Shown: positions 39,215-52,600 of the stretch, in pieces
How positions within the stretch are numbered: the stretch's first letter is position 1
Layout of the letters: the number at the start of each line of letters is the position of its first letter
NCBI RefSeq assembly: GCF_032854445.1
Contig: NC_088302.1
Span: 25,557,788-25,621,787, forward strand
DNA from: Liolophura sinensis
Taxonomy: Eukaryota; Mollusca; Polyplacophora; Chitonida; Chitonidae
Length of the DNA stretch: 64,000 bases
Direction of reading: 5' to 3'
Translations under genes and position numbers: made by a program
Notes under the pieces: generated by a model
Databases searched by the model: none
Told to the model about the DNA's origin: nothing
The model's input: the letters and a program-made list of their open reading frames with translations, nothing else

Positions 39215-41960
39215 TCCTGCATATGGACAAGGTAAAAACACTCACCATACTGAACCCCTAAAGATCCTGCATACGGGCAAGGTAAAACAGTCACTGACTG
39301 AGCCCCTAAAGATCCTGCATGTGGACAAGGTAAAACAGTCACCATACTGAACCCCTAAAGATCCTGCATACGGGCAAGGTAAAACAGTCACTGACTGAGC
39401 CCCTAAAGATCCTGTATATGGACAAGGTAAAACACTCACCATACTGAACCCCTAAAGATCCTGCATACGGGCAAGGTAAAACAGTCACTGACTGAGCCCC
39501 TAAAGATCCTGCATATGGACAAGGTAAAAACACTCACCATACTGAACCCCTAAAGATCCTGCATACGGGCAAGGTAAAACATTCACTAACTGAGCCCCTA
39601 AAGATCCTGCAAACGGACAAGGTAAAACAGTCACCATACTGAACCCCTAAAGATCCTGCATACGGGCAAGGTAAAACAGTCACTGACTGAGCCCCTAAAG
39701 ATCCTGCATGTGGACAAGGTAAAAACACTCACCATACTGAACCCCTAAAGATCCTGCATATGGACAAGGTAAAACAGTCACTGACTGAGCCCCTAAAGAT
39801 CCTGCATACGGACAAGGTAAAAACACTCACCATACTGAACCCCTAAAGATCCTGCATACGGGCAAGGTAAAACAGTCACTGACTGAGCCCCTAAAGATCC
39901 TGCATATGGACAAGGTAAAACAGTCACCATACTGAACCCCTAAAGATCCTGCATATGGACAAGGTAAAAACACTCACCATACGGAACCCCTAAAGATCCT
40001 GCATACGGGCAAGGTAAAACAGTCACTGACTGAGCCCCTAAAGATCCTGCATACGGACAAGGTAAAACAGTCACCATACTGAACCCCTAAAGATCCTGCA
40101 TACGGGCAAGGTAAAACAGTCACTGACTGAGCCCCTAAAGATCCTGCATGTGGACAAGGTAAAACCACTCACCATACTGAACCCCTAAAGATCCTGCATA
40201 CGGGCAAGGTAAAACAGTCACTGACTGAGCCCCTAAAGATCCTGTATATGGACAAGGTAAAAACACTCACCATACTGAACCCCTAAAGATTCTGCATACG
40301 GGCAAGGTAAAACAGTGACCATACTGAACCCCTAAAGATCCTGCATACGGGCAAGGTAAAACAGTCACTGACTGAGCCCCTAAAGATCCTGCATATGGAC
40401 AAGGTAAAAACACTCACCATACTGAACCCCTAAAGATCCTGCATACGGACAAGGTAAAACAGTCACTGACTGAGCCCCTAAAGATCCTGTATATGGACAA
40501 GGTAAAAACACTCACCATACGGAACCCCTAAAGATCCTGCATACGGGCAAGGTAAAACAGTCACTGACTGAGCCCCTAAAGATCCTGCATGTGGACAAGG
40601 TAAAACAGTCACCATACTGAACCCCTAAAGATCCTGCATACGGGCAAGGTAAAACAGTCACTGACTGAGCCCCTAAAGATCCTGTATATGGACAAGGTAA
40701 AACACTCACCATACTGAACCCCTAAAGATCCTGCATACGGGCAAGGTAAAACAGTCACTGACTGAGCCCCTAAAGATCCTGCATATGGACAAGGTAAAAA
40801 CACTCACCATACTGAACCCCTAAAGATCCTGCATACGGGCAAGGTAAAACATTCACTAACTGAGCCCCTAAAGATCCTGCATACGGACAAGGTAAAACAG
40901 TCACCATACTGAACCCCTAAAGATCCTGCATACGGGCAAGGTAAAACAGTCACTGACTGAGCCCCTAAAGATCCTGCATGTGGACAAGGTAAAAACACTC
41001 ACCATACTGAACCCCTAAAGATCCTGCATATGGACAAGGTAAAACAGTCACTGACTGAGCCCCTAAAGATCCTGCATACGGACAAGGTAAAAACACTCAC
41101 CATACTGAACCCCTAAAGATCCTGCATACGGGCAAGGTAAAACAGTCACTGACTGAGCCCCTAAAGATCCTGCATATGGACAAGGTAAAACAGTCACCAT
41201 ACTGAACCCCTAAAGATCCTGCATATGGACAAGGTAAAAACACTCACCATACGGAACCCCTAAAGATCCTGCATACGGGCAAGGTAAAACAGTCACTGAC
41301 TGAGCCCCTAAAGATCCTGCATACGGACAAGGTAAAACAGTCACCATACTGAACCCCTAAAGATCCTGCATACGGGCAAGGTAAAACAGTCACTGACTGA
41401 GCCCCTAAAGATCCTGCATGTGGACAAGGTAAAACCACTCACCATACTGAACCCCTAAAGATCCTGCATACGGGCAAGGTAAAACAGTCACTGACTGAGC
41501 CCCTAAAGATCCTGTATATGGACAAGGTAAAAACACTCACCATACTGAACCCCTAAAGATTCTGCATACGGGCAAGGTAAAACAGTCACCATACTGAACC
41601 CCTAAAGATCCTGCATACGGGCAAGGTAAAACAGTCACTGACTGAGCCCCTAAAGATCCTGCATATGGACAAGGTAAAAACACTCACCATACTGAACCCC
41701 TAAAGATCCTGCATACGGACAAGGTAAAACAGTCAGTGACTGAGCCCCTAAAGATCCTGTATATGGACAAGGTAAAAACACTCACCATACGGAACCCCTA
41801 AAGATCCTGCATACGGGCAAGGTAAAACAGTCACTGACTGAGCCCCTAAAGATCCTGCATGTGGACAAGGTAAAACAGTCACCATACTGAACCCCTAAAG
41901 ATCCTGCATACGGGCAAGGTAAAACAGTCACAGACTGAGCCCCTAAAGATCCTGCATATG
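39215..41960. repeat. 1270-bp higher-order repeat within the 49-bp array
   Basis: The pattern of unit variants recurs exactly 1270 bp apart (e.g. 39339/40609, 39534/40804, 39974/41244), with only occasional single-base differences (for instance near 39611 versus 40881). Two full copies and a partial third (about 41755-41960). Confidence 0.85.
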
Positions 41961-42553
41961 GACAAGGTAAAAACACTCACCATACTGAACCCCTAAAGAT
42001 CCTGCATACGGGCAAGGTAAAACAGTCACTGACTGAGCCCCTAAAGATCCTGTATATGGACAAGGTAAAACAGTCACCATACGGAACCCCTAAAGATCCT
42101 GCATACGGACAAGGTAAAGCAGTCACTGACATGGCCCCTAAAAACACTGCAATCGAAAAAGGTATAAAAGCAGTCAATGACTGAGTCGCCCCAGGTACTG
42201 CGCATATCTGGGCATGGCATATTTGTGACAGAGATAAAACCTTCCCAATTTCTATCGTTATATTCCATCTGGAGTTTCAAACTTGGATGTAAACAATATA
42301 AAGAAGTCAAATAACTGGGCCCTTAAAAGTATTGTATACAGACAGTTAAGTTCTGGAATCAACAGATTGAGTCATAATTTCAGCACAATGACGGCACAGA
42401 CAATTGTTACTGACTTCAAGGGGGCCCTACAGGCACTACAGTACTCAAATACGGACAATTATACAGCAATCACGCACTATCTACACATACAATATAATGT
42501 GAAGTGGGCCCTTACTGTTGCGATCTGCACGAACAAGTACGTAGCATATATCC

Positions 42554-42810
42554 TTCACGGACTATAGGGGCTTCCGTGGCTCAGTTGGTTAGCTCTCACC
42601 AGTGCAGTCGCTGTGAGTTCAAGTCCATGCTGGCTTCCTCTCCGGCCGCACGTGCGAAGGTGTGCAGCAACCAGCAGATGGTCGTGAGTTTCCCCCAGGC
42701 TCTGCCCGGTTTCCACCCACCATAATGCTGGCCGCCGTCGTATAAGTGAAATATTCTTGAGTACGGCGTACAACACCGATGAAATAAATAAATAAATTCA
42801 CGGACTGTAG
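42554..42810 (+). mobile_element. tRNA-SINE family 1 with target-site duplication
   Basis: GGGGCTTCCGTGGCTCAGTT head, GAGTTCAAGTCCATGCTGG, tail GATGAAATAAATAAATAAAT. Flanked by TTCACGGACTATAG / TTCACGGACTGTAG (42554-42567, 42797-42810). An internal deletion has removed the GCGCTAGCGCAGCG part of the head. Confidence 0.92.
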
Positions 42811-42854
42811 CGGACACGTAACCCTCACGGAATATAGTGGGGCAACATACCGAT

Positions 42855-42990
42855 ATTAAGAGTGAGTGAGTGCTTTAACGTCGTTTTTAACAATTTTTCA
42901 GTCATATGACGACGAGTTACTCCTTAGAGCGCATGTACGTGTAATGTGCTTCCTTGTTGCACCGGTATTATATATAAAGAGGATGCTGAT
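42855..42990 (-). mobile_element. Family-2 SINE fragment
   Basis: GCTTTAACGTCGTTTTTAAC, AATTTTTCAGTCATATGACG and GTGCTTCCTTGTTGCACCGG match the family-2 element at 32110. Confidence 0.55.
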
Positions 42991-43199
42991 GATGCACGGT
43001 GGTTCATCCTGTTTGATAATGTATGCCTATTTTTCTGTGCTAAGGTCTGCGTGTAACCAAATTTTGCTAATACAGACGGGTGAAGTGGTCATTTTATGGT
43101 TTTGTTGTTGTTGTTGTTCTTATTTTTTTCATTCACAATTATTAGTTACGCTAAGTTTGATCCAGACATTCCCTCCCGAGATATATGCACGGCGTCTTA

Positions 43200-43645
43200 A
43201 ACCTTCATCCACGTCGCCTGTAAGGAAATGAAAAAAAGCCAAGTCACGTGGCTATGCTCAAATACGTCGTTTTGCGGCTGAGAATAGTGCTGCTTGGTTT
43301 TGCTCACGCTTGCTGAAGGGTTCAGACAGTGATAGGGTCTACTCTGAGAAAGGGACCCAATCACATGCCTGCCGCTGGTGGCCCCGACTTTCCCATCGAA
43401 AGTAGCGGAAACAACGAGCACCCTGGGAAATGCTATTCTCGCAACATCTCACGAGAAACTGCGCGATCGCTTTGTTCTCGAGCTGCCATGTTTGGAGAAG
43501 GAGGGGTTTGAAACCATTTCCTTGATCGGTTTTTTACCCTGTTAATGGCGTTTTGAGGGAAGATTAAGGTCATTCATTAATTCAGTACCGGATCACAACC
43601 ACCCAAGTACATAGAGAAGGAGTTAGTACAACGTAATCTACGATA
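43200..43645 (+). promoter_or_regulatory. ARNT: ARNT upstream / 5' UTR region
   Basis: GC-richer region immediately before the ARNT ATG. It has a perfect CACGTG E-box at 43245-43250 and several CpGs (ACTGCGCGATCGC, GGAAACAACGAGCACC). Transcription start not determinable. Confidence 0.45.
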
Positions 43646-43682
43646 ATGGCGGCTACGGCCACAGTTTCTCCGGGCCCTTCAG
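43646..43682 (+). CDS. ARNT: ARNT exon 1
   Basis: ATG GCG GCT ACG... encodes [12 protein letters not shown] plus one base, donor G|GTAATG. The start resembles human ARNT (MAATTANPE). It ends in phase 1 and joins exon 2 as Gly. Confidence 0.88.
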
Positions 43683-46600
43683 GTAATGTGTTGACAAATG
43701 ACGGATGATGAAGTTCAAGTCTATGGATGTTGTCTTAGCCTTAGGTAATACGTATGTTGCTACATTATCAGTTTTAGAGACTGACTAGTTTTCACGAAGT
43801 TGTTCTGTATTTGAATGCCCTGTGTAGGTTAGCAATCTTGACAAATCACATACAGATAGGTTAAAGCTGCTTGTATACTAGTTCAGTTAAATTAAATGTT
43901 GAAGTCTATTTTCAGCAATTTCTGATATTCCTCAACGTTTAATTTAATTAAGCTTCTTGCATACTTGTCCGAGATTACTTAGACGTTGGATGTGGCAGAA
44001 ATTTGTTCTGCCAAGGATGGCTCCAAAACCAACAACATCAGTACATGCACCATTTAAAAATCTGATAAAGTTACTGTGGCAGTGTGTCAACACGTGATAC
44101 GAAAAATACCCATCAAATACGTCTCCGTGGCCTGAAGTGTGTGGATACTTAAGTGCCTTACCTATACATGGATTGATTGCAAATCATAGTTTTGCAGTGG
44201 TCATGGGATAACGAAGCAAACTTAGACTAAGGTTGAAATTTTAATCATTAAACTTGGTGAGTTCCTTTCATTTGGCCTTTCATATGGCGTTCATATTTTG
44301 GCCTTATTACATCAGAAATAACATTTTGAAAGTGATTTGAAATTTTGACAAAGTAATCAAACATACGTAATATTCAGATATCATAGTTTCAGTGTCCTGT
44401 AGTGCTTTAAGCTTTAGGAATCAGCAAAAATCAGCATTTTGCTCATTTAGTTCCTGGTTATTTATCACCTCCTGATCCCTGTGAACAACCTGGGTGTTCG
44501 AAACGATGAGTAGCACAAAAGCACAACATTCATTGGTTATTCCTTGGGCCGTATTTGCCCAAGATTCTTTGGTAATGGTCAACACCACACGCTGTATTGA
44601 CAGCCGCGGCATATTGGACAAGGGCAGGTATCTGCGCCAGACTTTTACGTGGAGCGTACTCTGAAGTTGGTTAGGGGCCATCTTTTTCCAATTTATACAA
44701 GTAGTCTGATATTGCTCTAATGTTAAGTTTGGCAAAATTGTATATGGCCAAGTATTTATTGATCTTTTTTTTACACCATACTCAAGTATAGCTTAAAACA
44801 CCAATCAAATCAATTCATGTGAATATATAAATAGAACAGTCTCGGACTACTTGTATACATGTACACCTGTATGTGAATTTGGCTCGGCATAACTGTGGCT
44901 GTGAAGTACCTGGCTTTTAGACATCAATGTATAATGCAGGAACTTCCAGACCCTTGGACTTGACTGAAATATTTGTGTTGGATAGAATCTCACAGAAAAT
45001 AAACCTCCGCAATTTATAATTACCCTCTTTATCTCCCTCAATAGAAACGTAAAGGGCCCTATAGGTTTTGCCGGGGGGGAAGGGGGGGAGGGGGAGAATC
45101 TGAGTGTCTTCGAGACGCTCTCTTCTGACAGAATCAACATGGGAAACATAGGGAAAATAGGAGAAAATTGATATCCAATTCTGGCTAAATCTATGTACAT
45201 ATATATCTCCAATGACAATCCATGCACTGATCCACATTTTGAACACCAGTATTTGATTGAAAAGGAAAACAAGTAATGGAAATGCCCCTCCTCTTCTGTC
45301 AAAACCAGTCGGTTAGATTACCCGAAGCAAGATAGTATGGTCATAAGCAAAGACCCGAGATACAGATAAATTTATCAGAAATAGGTGAGAAGTCATCAGG
45401 ACAGCTTGTGTGATTTTGTGTTGATTTTCTTTTGAGTTTCTATCTGCCATATATCCTTCGGAGAGATCCATTTGGGTGTGGAAATTTCTGCATTAAATGT
45501 CTTTGTTACTGTCGACCATCATATAGTTAAACATCGCCACCATCAACATTAAATTTAATTAAATGCATGGTATGAATAATAAAACTGTCTGAATATTTCT
45601 GGTTGGACATCCATTGGGAGCAGTTTCTTGCCATATTATTTGTGTTACTGATTGTAATGTTTGAAAATATCCTAATGCATATTTTCAACATGTGATCAAA
45701 GCAAATGATCAAACTGCTGCAGTGCAGGTTTAAAAGTTTAAAATCTCTGAAAGTTTTAGTGGTTTGTAAAATTTTGTCATGCTCCCTTCTCGATCATTGT
45801 GGATGTCAGCTGATTATGTATATAGAGTTGTACCTACATGTAGCATGCAGCTTTGACCCATTCTGTCTAAAAGTTATCTTTGATTTGTGGAATATATGTA
45901 TGACATGTGTAAAGAAGGCAGCTGTGTACCCACATGCACATGTACTCCGGTACAATGAACATGTGGATTGATATGATCTCTGTAAAAACTTGTGTATTAA
46001 GTTTGTGTGCACACATTTACATGTACACAGTGTACCAGTACACACTACCCCACCTTGTCACTTGGACATCTGGGATCTTATCAGATGCTTGGGGATGCTT
46101 CTACACATATCTGAAACGCTAAAGACTACGATCTTGATATACTCTGGCTTAAATATCACTCTACAATGGGGGAAGGTCAATGCTGTCCAGGTTGTCAGCA
46201 AAATGTGCCTAGGTGGGTGAACTTGGCATGGTGCTCCAGTGAGACAACTCTGTAAAGTAGTGTCTTTTTGTAAATTTTCCAGTTTTTGCTTGATTTCTTG
46301 ATTTTTATGAGTTATTTAAGTACTAATTTTAAGGTTGTTTCCAGCCCATGTTAAATCTTTTAAATAATACAAGAATATAGTAGTTAGATCAAGATTCATT
46401 TCACTGATCACTGATAAATATGTTTGAATTAAAATTCATGTGAAACCTTTGAAATTATATTAGATAACTCAGATGTCTAGGGCTAAAAGTTGATATGACA
46501 AGTGGCTTGTGTGTCCTTGTTCATAGTTAGGGAGGATGGATATGCAAGTGTTCATATCTGTAGATAATCATTCAAGCAACTGTAATTCATATAGTCACTT

Positions 46601-49600
46601 CCGGTCACTATTATTAATCAGAGGTACATTAAATTACCATGTCAATCCTGATAACTGTTGAAGTGTGATTATACCTCTACTTCGTCCAGTACCAACAGAT
46701 GGTCAAGTTCAGAACCGACGAGGACTAAATGTAGTGCTCAGTGTACAGGTAGCTCTTTGTAAGGTTATCTGTGGAAACAAATGTTAAGAGGCTACCAATT
46801 AAAGGTTCACGTACTAATGCTCTGTATACATATGTATGCTCTGAGGGAGGGGAGCTGACTCAGTGCAGGGATAGCTGTGTTTGTGGAATGGAGATGTGAA
46901 GCTTGATCAAGATGAGGCGTGCGGGTGCATGGATGAATTATTCATGGGCTGATGTGATAGATAGTGGTTAGGCTTAAAACTGAACTCAATCACCAAAGAG
47001 ATCAGCTATACTGGTTGTGAGCGTGTATGTGGCAAACGGATATCTTATCTCTGGTCACGAAAACCCCTCTGAATTATTGCCCAAGAGGGCAAGATGTAAC
47101 CTTACAATTCAAAGTGCCTAAAATTTTCCACCACAGCAATTTTTGTTTAAAATTCAGTTGCCGTAATTGTACATACAAGTATAATGAAGGATGTCAGATT
47201 AAAGCGAAGTACTTGTTAAAAAAGGTGTTTATAAAAGTTGTGTGGACGAGCCTTTATTTGGTCTGTCGATTAAATGAAAATCTCAATAACTGGTTATATT
47301 TATGTAATTTGAGGTTGTTTTGGAAAGAAATATTCAGAAGTTTACATAAACTCAGTTTGAACATATCCAAAGTTCCACGAGACAACCTCTTTGTGTTACG
47401 AGTTGTTTCCCTTTTACGGAAATCTTCATGACCCTCTACGTTGATTAGACTTAAAAAGGCAATTTTTTGAAGTGCAGGGTCATATGAAGTCAAACATTGA
47501 CACATAGTAAGCTTCTTTTGGTATCTGCCAAATTCGATCTTCATGAATAATTTGACCTACTTGGGCTTCCGATCGTTCTGTTTTTGACATTAGTCTAACG
47601 CCTGTGACTGCATGTGATTGCATGCAGTCTGAATGTTTTCCTCCCCATGACTTCAGGTGGTACGAATATCTTCAGCCCCTTCCAAGGCAAGCAAGCAGTT
47701 TTCATCCAGGTTTTGTTTTCAGGAATCTGAAGTTTTATAAATGGCTTATAACAGCGAAATTAAAACCTTTGTCAGATATGAACATTTACCAGAGACATCG
47801 GTTCGCTATAAAGCATGTTTTCTGTTCAAAGAGTGAAAATGGAGATGTGTGGCAGACAGGCCGTTGAGATCCAGCCGTATTTGGTGTGGTATACGTGACA
47901 ATTCATTGATACATAAAGTAGCAGTGTATTTTATCTCTATAAATATGTAACCTCTCTATTCAAAAATCATTATAGTTAATACTCCTTGGGGTAATTCCCT
48001 ATTTGTGGGTCTCTAAATTTTCTAATTACTGGCAGCTGATTTTCACAGTAAATTTCATGAGATTATAACCCTGTCAAATCGTTTGGAACTGTTTTTGTTG
48101 ATTGAAATCTTCGTTTATTTTGACAAGCAAGAATAATATTTCAAGAGAATTTTGATAATGCACAGAGGATTCATCTAGATGCACTATACACATAGTTTCT
48201 AATATAAACATGTAAGGTGTTGCATAATTTTTGAATTTTCTCAAATGTTTTTTTTTTTTAGATTATTTCTGATATGACCTTTTACAGATTCAAGAGTGAC
48301 AACCACATATTCCATAAGCCATTAATGCATGACCATTCTGTCTTGATTGATTATTGAATGTTCTTTAAAGGTGATGTCAAAACCAATTGCTCATGTTGTG
48401 AGTTTCAGTCAATCAGTTTCAGTCTAGACTGATGCTGTATACAGGTTGTTAGTAGGTCTTCTTCACACTTTACTGGACTGGCACCTGAAATACAATAACT
48501 GCTATGTGCATAGATTATCAGTTTGCAGTATCAACTAGGAAGCCAGCGTGAGTTCATATATAGACATTGATAATTACTTTAATCAGTGAAGGATAGTAAA
48601 GTACAAAAATATCCAATATTAGTATGTAGCTCAAATGGTCCGTCCGAACAAAAAAAAAAACAACTCAATTTCACCCAGAAAGTGGTGATCAGTACGTGGA
48701 AAAATGACTTCTATGAACCCGTGTTACAGTAGTAATGTATGTGTAGATTCATTGATATGATGCGATATACATGTACGTGTATGCTATAAATTTATTTATT
48801 TATTTGTTTGGTGGTTTACGCCGTACTCAAGAATATTTCACTTATTCAACGGCAGCCAGCATTATGGAAACCGGGCAGAGCCTGCAGGGAAACCCACGAC
48901 CACCCGTAGGTTGCTGTCAGACCTTCCCTCGTATGGCCAGAGAGGAAGCCAGCATGAGCTGGACTTGAAGTCACAGCAACATCTGGGTCATTACGCTAGC
49001 ACGCTAACCTACTGAGCCACGGAGGCCCCCTGTATACTATAAAGAAAATGCTTCAGTTTTGTGTCGTTGAAAGGTATACCCTACTGTAACATGTACAGTT
49101 GCTGAAATAACTCTGGTCCTTTTAAATGTAGTACTGTGCCTTTGTCTTTGTTCTCCACCTGCCCACCACAGCTCTGTCTGTATAGTAACCAGTCACTGAA
49201 GCTTTGGAAGTCATGCTAATAAATATAATTGGTGAAAAGCTATCTATGTAGATAAAGAGAAGCTCACAGAGGACTTAAACTGATACTATTCGTGCTAATT
49301 TTTCTGACAAGGTACAAATCAAACTTCACTATAATCTCTTAAGACAGTGACTTCATAAAGTGGATGTATAAATTACACGTAGAATCAAGAAAAATGTGCC
49401 ACTAAATTGTTAAACTTAGGCGAGTTACAGTATTCTCCATCACAATATTTGTCGTCACCAGTTTATTTCTTTCCAGATAAACCATGTTTTTCACCAACAT
49501 TAAATTAAGAGGAAATAAAAACCTTCAGGAAAATAACACCACTTTGCTACTGATAGCTCTCTTTCGTCATTTCTTGCTATATGAGAAACACCGCAGATAT

Positions 49601-52600
49601 TTATTGTTTTCTGTTGAGGATGATTTTGTGACAAATTCTCAAGGATTGTGCCATTTTTAGGTACCGTAGACTTGCTTAGCTAATCAGCATGTATTCTGAA
49701 TCTCTATGTAAATGAATGAATTCATGTGTAGGTTGACAGCAGCTCTGGTAATGATCTTTAATGTTTAGCTGATACATGCACGTCACTGAAGTGGGTTGCT
49801 GTTGTCATTTATCTGTTACTTCCTTCAAGGAACCTACTCTGTAATTTTGAGAGGCCAGTTGAACGGCTGTCTATTAATAGGTTATTGAGATAAGAGAGCG
49901 TGACTCTCTGTGCTATTAATAGCTGCTAGTATAAAAACCTGTCCTCTGCAGGAGGCCTGAGATAAATGTTGAATATTGCTGTATATTTCCTGACTCAGAC
50001 CTCGGATTTAGTGAACATCCTTTTGATTCAGCTGTTTAGAAACCATGTAAAAGGTTGTTGGCTGGTCAGTACACAGTATCTGGTAAAGGGGCAGGCCTGA
50101 TAATTAGAGACTGTCGGTTTGTGGACAACATTTGTATATGTGTCACACTGACTCCAGCCTTGACTGGCTCACACCTGTTGATGTTAAGGCGGCTGGTCTG
50201 TTCTGTTTTCCCCAAACACATCTAATTGTGTATCAGGAGAGTGTATACATAGATGTAGACCAGTTTCATTGGTCATTGGTGGACTTGTAATTTGACAATG
50301 CATACGGCTGTGGCCTATCCCTCAAGTAAGTATATACATGTGTATGTATATGGAAACATGCTGAATGAATTATTAATTTATTTGATTGATGTTTTACACT
50401 ATACTCCTCCTGGAGTAGTAAAGGTACGTGAACATGATGTACCTAGAGTATATATGCGGTAAAAAGTTTTTCCACATGAATGGGTCATTTAAATACAGGT
50501 GTCTTATTTAACCGTTGGTGTATCTTTGTTTTTAGCAGTGAAACTACTGTTTTCTTGAGGTCAAATCCTCACTTTCAGTGCCGGATTTTATGAAACAAAC
50601 TTTAGTTTGGGTAAGAGATGAAAACTTTGTTTCTTCTACATATGGTCAGAAACGATTGTAGTACATGTACAGTGTAGATGGCCAGAATTTAATTGTAACA
50701 TTTTATTCAACAATCTTCAAATTTGAGAGGAACTTACTTGCTATTTGTTTTATTTGTTAGGGGAATATAAAGCTTTTGGATTTTTGAAATAAAAATGCTT
50801 AGACATGCATAAATACTAGCCCACAACACGTGCTTGTATGATTATGACATACATTCTGTATGTGCCTGTCAAAGCAGAAATTTTGTCTGCTTGTGTAGTT
50901 CATGAATGTGTACATGTGCATATTGCTGCCCTGCTTCCTTACACCCATTTGCTGGTACTGCTTGCCCATTTACTTTATACCTCTGTGTAAACATCCCAGT
51001 GTGGTAGTTATAACCCGGATATAGATAAACGCCTTACACATAGCTGTTTATCAAGTTACACTGTCTTGCTTTGTTTCTTTTGTTGTTTTTTTTTTTAAGT
51101 TTTGTATATGTTTTATTGTATAGAGTATATCTTTAGCATACATGTGTGTACAGATATGTTTTGAGTGCAGGATGTACATGTAATCGGTTACACATGTATG
51201 TACATAGTAAACCATCCATAAGATACCTGTGTTATGAGTGGTGATGGGACATTTGTTCATATCCATGTATATGAAGGTTATTTCATTTGTATGGAATTAA
51301 GTTTTCATGGCTTTATTTAAGCCTGCTTTTACAGTACATGTATTTATGTTTGTAATAGTGGTTAAATATTTGGTATGCCAAAGATTTCAGAAGTTGGCAT
51401 AACGGTGAGGTTTTTAAACTGTTCACTTGATATGCTAAATGTTACGTGTGTAAATGACAATGTGAGAATTTTCACATTTTTCAAAGGTAAAAGGTAAGAA
51501 GCTTATTTTATCGAAAATGTGTCTTTAGAATGTTCAGATTTATGGCAGACAAAATCAAAAAGTTGTTTAGAGAAACAAGCTGAATTTGTGATTTTTAGGT
51601 ACATGTACATGCAGACTGGATTATTTTTGCATTTTTTAAATTACAGTTGTGAAGAATGAAAGAGTGTTTTATGTAAAAAATACTTTAGAAACATTATTTA
51701 TTAAAGAAATATCCGCATTTAGTCTTCAGGTTGATTAAAAAATCAACCTGATTTTAATTTTAAAAAAATTAAAATATAAATGTTGATTGCATTGGGAAAA
51801 AAAACACAAAGAAAAAAACATGTACTGGTGTCTTTGTTAACTGTTGTGGAGATCTTCATGTCACATTTCAAACTGTCAGAGCTGTCCTTTGTATTCTGGT
51901 GTCAGTACGTCTTATTGACATTAGTACATCCACCAGCCTGACTGGAGGATGCCTGTTGTGGTCTGGCATTTCCAGGTCTGGGGGCGGCAAAATCATGAGG
52001 GATTGGGTCATGGAGGTTGGCACCTCCCAAAGTCTAGGCCTGGCCCTGATTCCTAATAAGGCCACAAGTACATGTATACTGTTTTGATGGTTGTAGAACT
52101 GTCAAGTATGTAGGCTTATCAGAATTTGGATCTGCAGTACTTTTAGTTCTCACCCTTTAATGATTTTCATGTGGTCCCTTAAGAATTTAAATGTGACCTT
52201 TCATTATTGTCAGATTGTCCTGTGGACAATCTCTCTTGGCCTTATAGACTTGACAAACACACACACACATATGTACACATGCAGATGTAGATGTATCAAA
52301 CAGTTTTACAAGGGGAAGTACGGATGTACATGTGGTTAGAAATAAAAAATGCAGATGCATAAAATGTAGACAGTGAAATGCCGTACTCTAGTAAGTCTCA
52401 AACACTGCACAACTACTTCAACACATGTATAGCAATACACAGTTGCCTCTAAAGTCCGTGTTTAATGCACAGGCTTACAGTTCTATTTCTGAAGTAGGGG
52501 TGGTGTCATTTAAACATTTCTAGCGAGAAAACTGTTGATTGTAGTTCAAATCCTTTGACACCCACCAAAAACTACATGCCATGGGCTACTATTTGGTGCA

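Larger units (their letters stand above)
36365..42550. repeat. 49-bp satellite-like array, about 110 copies plus decayed flanks
   Basis: Unit CTAAAGATCCTGCATACGGA, CAAGGTAAAACAGTCACTGA, CTGAGCCCC (49 bp). It interleaves with a second type ending CACTCACCATACTGAACCCC. The core (36800-42130) is highly homogeneous. At both edges (36365-36800, 42130-42550) units become diverged but recognisable (GGGCCCTTAAAAGTATTG, ATACAGACAGTTAAG). Short minus-strand open frames here are by-products of the repeat. Confidence 0.96.

Noticed and set aside
36365-42550. CRISPR-like direct-repeat arrays, and many ~64-codon minus-strand open frames (CRIFRGSVW, PCPYAGSLG-type peptides)
   Set aside because: Units are contiguous with no variable spacers. 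The open frames arise because the 49-bp unit lacks stops and shifts frame each copy; there is no start, splice or codon signal for a protein.
42567-42797. tRNA genes suggested by A-box/B-box sequences
   Set aside because: These are SINE heads followed by SINE bodies, without a foldable mature tRNA.
47027-47431. 134-codon plus-strand open frame in ARNT intron 1
   Set aside because: No recognisable domain, AT-rich codons, no splice signals. Consistent with chance in AT-rich DNA of this length.
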